The notes beneath the pieces are model-generated. The model ran no database searches. It had not been told where the DNA came from and saw only the letters and a list, made by a program, of their open reading frames with translations. A program made the position numbers and the translations under genes. A DNA stretch of 64,000 bases. Source: Euphorbia lathyris. Lineage: Eukaryota > Streptophyta > Magnoliopsida > Malpighiales > Euphorbiaceae. The stretch covers positions 91,355,256 to 91,419,255 of the forward strand of contig NC_088911.1 in NCBI RefSeq assembly GCF_963576675.1, in the 5' to 3' direction. This document shows, in pieces, positions 56,801 through 64,000 of this stretch. Every line of letters starts with the position of its first letter. Positions within the stretch are counted from its first letter, which is position 1.

Positions 56801-57236
56801 ATAATTGTAACGATTATATGGTTTTGGTAATATTATTTCCATAAATAGTGATAGAAATTATCACGGCTTAAGAATAATTGGAAGGGTGTACTTAAAATTT
56901 TAGTGTTGAAATATAAATTTGAATCCCATGGGAATTAAAATTGAAATAATGGCCACTGGTAAAGCAAAAAACAAATGTTTGAGCGACCAACAGGCGAAAA
57001 TTTGTTAAGAATTAATCATTTTTAAAGGATTAAACCTGCATAATTTTGGCACCAATTAAGTCAATGAATCTAAATTTGATGTATAGACGTGCAAAAAAAA
57101 ATTAAAAAATTATAGTGTTCAGTACGAATTGGAATTGGAGAAAAAAATCTAAATATTTTATCGAATTTAAAATATTAATATTTAATTTTATTATGAAATT
57201 ATAAAAATATAAGAAAAATAAAAATAAAACTAACTA
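56801..57236. other. AT-rich sequence without recognised features
   Basis: It contains no frame, repeat or element end I can support. Confidence 0.6.
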
Positions 57237-57420
57237 CAGTAAAACCTCTATATAGGAATACTTTATATAAGAATAACCTCCAATTTGTTATAAAAAATTT
57301 CGGTCCCAACTTGGGCCGGTTATAAATAAGAATAACCTCCCAAATGTTAATTGTTATACATAATCCAAGTCCCACCTTTAGAAACTATACCTCTATATAG
57401 GAATAATTATGTAAATAATG
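57237..57420. mobile_element. Pogo/Emigrant-like MITE fragment
   Basis: CAGTAAAACCTCTATATAGG after TA, with repeated CCTCTATATAGGAATA and a CCCAACTTGGGCCGGTTATA block, is the recognisable end of Emigrant/Lemi-type pogo MITEs. A second CCTCTATATAGGAATAAT lies near 57390. The right end is not clear. The following 300 bp to 57735 are AT-rich, with a direct repeat of AAACTCAAAACTCTTCCAAT (about 57568 and 57655). Confidence 0.55.
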
Positions 57421-57735
57421 TATATATGTATTAAGGATTTAAACAAAATTTATTAAAAAATTTAAAAATTATTGAGATTAAATATGAGTTGGCACACAAA
57501 TTCCAACTTTAACTATAAATTCTTTCCATTTTCCCATAAAACTCTTTTCTTTATGTATTGGAAACTAAACTCAAAACTCTTCCAATTCTTTAGGTATTGG
57601 AAATAAAACTCGTAGACTTGATATGCTAAACATTAATTTGTTTTATTAAACTAAACTCAAAACTCTTCCAATTAGAGAGTTCTTATTGTTGTTAAATTTA
57701 TAAACTTTAAGTGTTGATTTTTTTTTTTTGGGTAC

Positions 57736-58511
57736 TGATAACTTGTGGAAAAATCCTTGATCGGAGCCCTTCCCTGTGAGGCGCCGTTGGGATCGGCCGG
57801 GGACACTCCGATGCCAAAGTCAGTATAGAGGAACAAGAGAGCAAACTGAATTGACAAAGGTTGTGAGAATGTGTACCTTGATAGCCTAGGGATGTAGGCT
57901 ATATATAGCTAGGAAGTCGTAACCTTCAGCAACTAGAAGGTCTCCATTAATGCTCTATTAATGGCGGTTACTGGTTACCTTTAAGCTGGCGGTTACTGGT
58001 TACCTTTAACCTGGCGGTTAGCTAATTGATAGCTCATTAATGGTCTTTATGGCCGAGTCGGCGGCTAGCCGTTACTGTGATGAATCAAGTGAAAGAGGAG
58101 ATTCGCCTCATAGGTTCGCCAGCGGATCTCACTGAGCTGAACCGTGGAGATCCGCCATCCGGTTCTTCTTGCGGCGTTCTCAAGGTGAATATCCCTTTTG
58201 GTCCTTGGGATAATATTCTTTGATCCGTCAAGGCGTATGTACGCTCTCCTTGAGAGCTATGGCGGGTCTCCGCCACTCGCTCTTATCGGGCGTATCTCGT
58301 TATGGCGTATCTCGCCATGGTCCACGTGGCGTGGCATAATGCTAGAGACTCCTTCCTTTTCCTCATTATTTGCATATTCGCCCCTGCATTAATTATCATT
58401 AATTCCACATTAATCATGCATAAATATCTCTTTTAGAAGGAATAATGGTTTGCCATTATTTCTATTTATTTTCCCTTATTCCTTATTCAAGAATAATTTG
58501 GGTTGTTATCA
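57736..58511 (-). repeat. 3' LTR of the right-edge Gypsy derivative
   Basis: It is 776 bp with TGATAAC/GTTATCA ends. TATATATA at 57900-57907 is a candidate TATA box on the minus strand. GGCGGTTACTGGTTACCTTTAA is repeated in tandem at about 57963-58012. The LTR is related to the solo LTR at 42617. Confidence 0.87.
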
Positions 58512-58530
58512 GAAGCCCCCCCTAAAGGTA
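58512..58530 (-). other. Polypurine tract of the right-edge element
   Basis: On the minus strand TTTAGGGGGGGCTTC immediately precedes the 3' LTR. It supports the orientation given by the primer site. Confidence 0.65.
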
Positions 58531-58983
58531 TAAAAAGCTCTTTAGGGCTGTTTAAATGGTGTTTATTTTTCTATCTTGGAGGAAAGTGGACCCGCCCTAG
58601 ATGGGGGATCATATATGGAAATGATGCGCCTTTTGGGGCTTCCTTATGCGGGATCTTATGAACAAGATCCGCCCTATGTGGGATCATATATGGATATGAT
58701 GCACTTTTAGGGGTTTTTGCTTCCTTGTGGATAGGTGGCCAACCGTATCCATTGTTAGCCTCTAGGGGCTTCTTGAGAGTTATATTTCCTTTAGAAAGGA
58801 ATAACCTGCCCTTTATGGGACCATTTGTTCCTACCCCCTAGGATTATGATTCGCCTTTAGGGACTTATTTTCTTCAGTTCTGCCATATTGAGGAGAATGA
58901 CCCGCCCTTAGGGATCAGTAAGAATGATCAGCCATTTAGGGACTTTTGTGCATTTTGTGGAGGCGAGACTTTGTTATTTCTAT
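58531..58983. other. Non-coding internal region with dispersed GATCCGCCC words
   Basis: Short diverged repeats combine GGGATCATATATGGA, GACCCGCCCT and TAGGGACTT. Similar words return at 59760-60150 beyond the minisatellite. No protein similarity is seen. Confidence 0.5.
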
Positions 58984-59582
58984 GATGAAGATGAGGATTC
59001 ATTACTTTGATGAAAACGAGACTTCATTGTTTGGATAAAGATGAGGCTTCATTGATTGGATGAAGACGAGGCTTCATTGATTGGATGAAGACGAGGCTTC
59101 ATTGATTGGATGAAGACGAGGCTTCATTGTTTGGAGATGAAGACGAGGCTTCATTACTTGGAGATGAAGACGAGGCTTCATTATTTGGAGATGAAGACGA
59201 GGCTTCATTGATTGGATGAAGACGAGGCTTCATTGTTTGGAGATGAAGACGAGGCTTCATTGATTGGATGAAGACGAGGCTTCATTGTTTGGAGATGAAG
59301 ACGAGGCTTCATTACTTGGAGATGAAGACGAGGCTTCATTGATTGGATGAAGACGAGGCTCCATTGTTTGGAGATGAAGACGAGGCTTCATTACTTGGAG
59401 ATGAAGATGAGGCTTCATTATTTGGAGATGAAGACGAGGCTTCATTGATTGGATGAAGACGAGGCTTCATTATTTGGAGATGAAGACGAGGCTTCATTGA
59501 TTGGATGAAGACGAGGCTTCATTGTTTGGAGATGAAGACGAGGCTTCATTACTTGGAGATGAAGACGAGGCTTCATTAGTTG
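58984..59582. repeat. Minisatellite, 23 units of 25 or 27 bp
   Basis: Each unit has the core ATGAAGACGAGGCTTCATT. Short units begin GGATGAAG and long units GGAGATGAAG, followed by a variable four-base end (GATT, GTTT, ACTT or ATTT). The core is itself an interrupted palindrome (ATGAAG with CTTCAT). The first three units are the most diverged. The short frame on the minus strand (59257-59445) is an artefact. Confidence 0.93.
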
Positions 59583-60299
59583 GATGAACCCTTTGCTTTC
59601 CAGAACTATTTTTACTAATGCATTATATCTTTTAGCAAGTAATTTTCTAGGATCTGGTTTAGGATTTCTCTGATTGTTTAGGGTAGGTGGCCAGCCGTAC
59701 CCTAATGTATGAACCTTTGTGAAGGTTTAGAAGCTGTTCTATTCCTTCTAGAGGAAGTAAAGCTGCCTAGGGGATCAACTTGCTACCTATCTTTGAGGTG
59801 AAGCGATCCGCCCGTAGGACTTGTGAACCCTTCTTTGGGAAGGGAGTGAGAGAGTGTAAAGTCCTTGCGTCCAAGGAATGTTTTAACTCTTTCTCGAATG
59901 GTGATCATCTAAAGATGGATCCGCCCATGAGAATGTTCTCCTATCTTTGAGGAGAAAGTTGAGGGTGTAATGATCTCATGTTTGAGACGATTTTAACCCG
60001 CTTTTGATGGTGGTCAATCCTTTTCATGTCTTTGAGGAGAGAGTTGAGCTCATTTGAAAGCTCCTGAGGGTCTGTGCTTCTTATCTTTGTGGAAAGGGGA
60101 TCCGCCCATGATGGGATCAATTGTCCTATCTTTGAGGTAATTGATCCACCTGTGGAACTTTTCATTCGCCAGCCACTGGGCGTATATCAGCACTAAAAGC
60201 TAGGCAAATGAATATAAGAAGTATGGCGAGAAAGAATAAATTATAAAATATAGGATACTATAACAGTTTAATGCACATATAAGAATATGTAAAAATACT

Positions 60300-61478
60300 G
60301 ATTTTTAGGCCCATGGTTCCGTCTTTTCTGAGCAACTAGAACCGCATCCTCAATGATGTTTAACTTATGAGTAATCACATCTGGGTTTACTCCTGTGGGG
60401 ATCTCATTCTCCTATGTAAATACGCTTTCAAACTCAATGAGAACTTTTTTTAACATCCTCTTTGATCTCAAGTTTTAATCCTTTGGCGATCCGCACCCGC
60501 TTTCCATCAGCAATAAGGAGCGTTTTTGTGTCGCCCAAAGCTGTAGTGACAAGTTAATATTTCTCACCTTCGTCCTCTTTGGATTGTGGGCGGATTGATA
60601 GTGACGCCGAGTATAAGTCTCTTTAGCCACCTTTTGGTTCCCGCTAATCATTACTCCTCCTTTGCTGGTGGGAATGTACATTGTCAGACGACGGATGGAA
60701 ATTAGGGCTGCAACCTCTGGCCCTTGGTCTGGATAGTGTGACCCGTCACTCCAATGATGTCAACAATGGTTGTTTCTATTTGGATCGGATCAACCTTTAG
60801 TTTGGCGAATGCACCTTTGGTGATGACATTGCGAGAACTGCCCGTGTCTTTACTCGCTTTATTTTATCTCCCATCCTTGAATCGCCATTGTTACTACCAA
60901 TGCATCTGCATGTGGAGAGATTACCGGACCTGTTTCTGCAAAAGGAGCAATGGAGGGATGTTTTATCCAGAGCGGATATTTTTGCTTTTTCCACGGGTGG
61001 CTGATACACTGGTCCATCTGCTATGACATTAATGACACTTTTGAATTTATTTTTGGGATCTGTCTTCTGCTTGTCATCTTGTTATTTGTTATTCTGGACA
61101 AAGCTATCTAGTTTGCCAGCTCCCAGCAAGCTTCAGTGTGGTGGCCAACCAATGTGGTGGCCAACCTGTAGTACGCTTTGGCGTTTCTTCCAACGGTTAC
61201 ATGCTCCCCTCCTTTGGGTTCGGGATATGTAATGTCCCGCTTATATTGAATCTTTTCTTTTATATTGTGGCAAGTTGGAAGCTTTAAACATTCTGTCCGC
61301 TTCGTACCCCAGGATCCGTGCTGTGAATGGCGATTTCATGTTAACTTGATGGCGTACCTTTCTGCATTGTTCTCTTGTCTATATAGAGCGGTATGCACTC
61401 GCCTTTCAATCTCATCATTCGTGTGTTCAATGTTGAATCATGATGGTGAAGCCGGTTCTTGATCTTGATCTCGATCAT
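60300..61478 (-). pseudogene. Gypsy gag, protease and RT-leader remnants
   Basis: In minus-strand order: a gag piece (QDQEPASPS near 61470, SPFTARILGYEADRMFKA near 61330, a HHTEACWEL motif like the Tat-type gag end near 61140), a protease-region piece (TKGAFAKLKVDPIQIETTIV and GVTGH near 60740-60830, then MISGNQKVAKETY near 60640) and the linker before RT (LLIADGKRVRIAKGLKLEIK, GVNPDVITHKLNIIED, near 60350-60530). Stops and frame changes occur throughout. The pattern fits the Tat branch of Gypsy. RT proper does not follow; the sequence passes into the repeat region. Confidence 0.65.
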
Positions 61479-62025
61479 GTTGAGGTTATGCTTGGAGATA
61501 TGGTTTAACGCGGATGGATGTTGTCACAACCGTGGGAGCCATTTTATCTAACTTCTGATATCTTGTCTCCGCATCCTTCAACATTTTGCTAACATAATAG
61601 ATGGAGAACTGCTGACCTTCTTCTTCTTAAATAACCACGGTGCACATATCTTTATCCATGACAGATTGATACAAATGCAGGTCTCCCCTTCAGATTGGTC
61701 TGCTCATCAAGGGTGGTTCTGCTAGGAATTTTTTTATACCTTGATATGCTTGTTGACAATCTTTCTAGTATGATGATCCGCCCGTTCAACCTCTGGATCT
61801 TTCTCACCCATAGTGGGGCTTTCATTTAGGCGCTCTTTTCACCTTTTTCCTCGCATGGCTTTTATTTAGGCGCTCTTTTCACCTTTTTCCTCGCAAGGTT
61901 TTTATTTTATCTGGATTTGCTCTAACTCCTTTTTGGCCAATGACATAGTCAAGGAATTTTTCTGAAGTGACTCTGCATATACACTTCTTTGGATTGAGCT
62001 TTATTTTTCATATCAGTGTTTGCAC
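61479..62025 (-). pseudogene. Gypsy RT C-terminus and RNase H remnant
   Basis: Minus-strand reading gives KLNPKKCICRVTSEKFLDYV followed by GVRANPDKIK (about 62015-61900), the end of a Gypsy RT. Connection sequence (VRKIQRLNGRIIILERL near 61770) and RNase H (EEEGQQFSIYYVSKMLKDAE, TRYQKLDKMAPTVVTT, near 61540-61625) follow. A short duplication of GGCGCTCTTTTCACC lies at about 61830 and 61868. This pol piece sits upstream of the gag piece, the reverse of normal order. Confidence 0.65.
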
Positions 62026-63826
62026 TGGTTGTAGTATTAGCAACTCCCTTGTACCTGTGGGTTAGCACTAAAAGAACTCCAGAAGTGGGGCATGCTATGT
62101 CCATTATTAAAAGATTGTGGTAAGTCATAAAAGCTATATTCACTTACCTTGGGGATCAATGGCTTAATCCATGGAACATACTTCATAGCAAAAGAATGTT
62201 TGCATTTGCCTTGTTGGCAAATATCATGTATGATGCAATGTCTCTTTATGGAATTTTTAGTTCATATTGGAATCAACTTAATAATTCCTTCACGTTGGTC
62301 CCTGACTCTAGAATGAGCTTAGTCAAAGGATAAAACTGAGTAAATATTATATGTCAAACAAATTCATAATAGAATTTTAATCGTGCTTGTTTTAATAATA
62401 ATATCACGTATAACGGTCATAACCATAAAGATTGCTACTGCACATGAATATCATAATGAATTCTTAATAAATAACCATAATGAGAATGGTTTAAGAATAA
62501 TGTCCTTTTGTATTTCAATGCGCATTAATATCCAACAAGATAGCATATTTATTTTAAACGTCATAAAAGTTATGGCATTCTATATTGGGTAAGATATCTT
62601 ACATAGTTGCTATTTACTTGCAATTAATATTGTGCATCCATAGATTAATGGCATTCAGAGATCATTAAAGCCTCATTTGAATGAGGTGTAATTAAAGAAA
62701 GGTAAGTGATGATTTAATAATATAGTTATATATAAAATTATTCTTATATCATTTCATTTGTACGAATAAAATAGAAGAGAAAGGGTAATTTTAGAAGAAA
62801 AATACATGTACCATGATTCTCCTCCAATCTTTAAGGAATTCTCATGTATATCCTAAGAATTTTGCATAAATTAATGTTCTGATCCGAAACTGACACTTGC
62901 ACTATTTTGTAGTTAGCTCAGGACATGAAAGTTTTGTTTATCCAATTTGGTAATTCATCAGCCCATAATGGCCTTAATAGTTAGGGACAATTACAGGATA
63001 ATTACAAATAGACTCAATATTTTTCAAGTCTCTTGTGTTGGTAACAGAAATTCTAACAATATCAAATAAACAGTTTTTATATGAATAGACACATCCTTGT
63101 AAAAAAGGGAATGAAATAACTGTTTGACAAAACAATATTCAAAAATATGAATTTCTGATATTAAAAGTACTATATAGGAGAAAAGCCATATATAGATGGT
63201 GAATTGTACAAGGAAAAACAAATATGATCTTTTTGTAATTTCTTCTAATAGTTATATGCATGTTCATCCAAAAGACCGACCAGATCTAAATCATATGTAA
63301 TTACATGAGCCCTTTTATGATATTTTAATATCAAATGACAAAATCACATTGAATGGATGAATTTTTTTTGTAAATCCTAAGATTACGGGTCTTATACATG
63401 TGTTTTGTACTAATTCAATGATAATATCATATTACACTTGTCATGCATAAAAATATGAGGGCATAGTAAGCATGCAAGATTTAATGAAAGATTTGTGTCC
63501 ATGACTTCATCTTTCATAGTTTATTAGATTTATCATAATAACATGTAACGATATTCATAGCACTTTATAAGAGTGAGGGATCTCAATTTTCTTTAATTAA
63601 AAATGGAATAAGAAAGGGTAGGAAACTTATCTTATTTATCATAAAACTCCAGATTTAATGTAGAAAACTCTTTCCCACCAATATATGGAGAAGCCTATCT
63701 TTGGATAGATTTGATGTATTGATTGAGCCAAAGTTTGAGATTGAGATTTCTATTCCATTGACTCCATTATTTTGTTCTTTGTGAAACTCTATACAATCAA
63801 GATTTTGTGATCTTCTGTTTGTTAGA
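62026..63826. other. AT-rich internal or leader region without coding capacity
   Basis: It lies between the primer site and the first pol remnant. It has only short chance frames and no repeat I can define. In a normal element this would hold the leader and gag. Confidence 0.55.
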
Positions 63827-63846
63827 GATCCACGTTCACCGCACCA
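63827..63846 (-). other. Primer-binding site of the right-edge element (tRNA-Phe)
   Basis: The plus strand reads GATCCACGTTCACCGCACCA, which is how plant tRNA-Phe ends including CCA (from memory, at most one T-arm difference). Two bases separate it from the LTR. It is a primer site on the minus strand and not a tRNA gene. Confidence 0.65.
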
Positions 63847-63848
63847 AT

Positions 63849-64000
63849 TGATAACTTGTGGAAAAATCCTTGATCGGAGCCCTTCCCTGTGAGGCGCCGT
63901 TGGGATCGGCCGGGGACACTCCGATGCCAAAGTCAGTATAGAGGAACAAGAGAGCAAACTGAATTGACAAAGGTTGTGAGAATGTGTACCTTGATAGCCT
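63849..64000 (-). repeat. 5' LTR of the right-edge element (partial)
   Basis: The visible 152 bp match 57736-57887 with no difference that I can see. Confidence 0.88.

Larger units (their letters stand above)
57736..64000 (-). mobile_element. Non-autonomous Gypsy-type derivative with Phe-tRNA primer site (runs off right edge)
   Basis: On the minus strand the 5' LTR starts inside the window at 63849 and continues beyond 64000. The primer site (63827-63846) and a long internal region follow, with scattered pol and gag remnants (62020-60300), a minisatellite (58984-59582), a purine tract next to the 3' LTR, and the 3' LTR itself (57736-58511). The 152 bp of the right LTR that are visible appear identical to the left one, so the insertion is young although its coding capacity is gone. 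The left flank is GGTAC; the other duplication is outside. Confidence 0.82.

Noticed and set aside
58984..59582. CRISPR array or repeat protein gene
   Set aside because: Units are directly adjacent without spacers and mix 25 and 27 bp, so no frame is maintained.
63827..63846. tRNA-Phe gene
   Set aside because: Only the 3' end is present, directly beside an LTR; it is a primer-binding site.

Overview
The window is nuclear DNA of a flowering plant, probably a eudicot, and consists almost entirely of transposable elements. The evidence is plant-type elements: L1 LINEs with a C-terminal RNase H, a SIRE-type Copia element with an extra envelope-like frame, TTF-finger hAT sequences, Tourist-, Mutator- and pogo-like MITEs, and primer-binding sites matching initiator-Met, Asp and Phe tRNAs. 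I found no intact host gene, rRNA, tRNA gene or CRISPR array. Nearly every coding frame is broken, mostly by CGA, CAG or TGG codons turned into stops. That is what silenced, cytosine-methylated DNA is expected to show.

Layout. 1-14078: three pieces of one gag-only Gypsy family (tRNA-Asp primer, about 1.8 kb LTRs). One is inverted and leaves the window on the left, one is a 3' internal stub, and one is complete (6269-14078) and shares its 5' LTR with the stub. 14575-30303: an L1 LINE on the minus strand, bounded by a 15-bp target duplication and split by a 10.3-kb SIRE Copia element (16307-26642, duplication ATAGC). 30563-31625: a 1-kb foldback. 33099-35583: a hAT transposase pseudogene. 36315-37716: a 5'-truncated LINE whose target-site copy was later hit by an 830-bp hAT element (37724-38553). 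39142-48830: MITEs, a solo LTR (42617-43202, duplication GACAT) and two LINE 3' ends. 51394-56467: a Copia element with non-TG/CA LTR ends inserted into a MITE. 57736-64000: a minus-strand Gypsy derivative with a Phe-tRNA primer site, a 23-unit minisatellite and scrambled gag/pol remnants. Its 5' LTR runs off the right edge.

How parts relate. The elements are layered, and six insertions can be placed exactly from their target duplications. The gag-only Gypsy family and the right-edge element lack a usable pol, so if they moved recently they depended on enzymes supplied by relatives. The SIRE copy keeps an open envelope-like frame although its gag-pol carries three stops and a frameshift.

Most unusual signal. 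The gag-only Gypsy family carries many pairs of a half-palindromic 11-mer, ACGCRRGGCGT, whose two members start 21 bp apart (20 or 19 bp in rare cases). Six pairs lie in each LTR just upstream of the TATA box and about six more lie in the 3' internal region. The spacing holds in diverged copies even where the bases between the motifs differ. I know of no name for this array.
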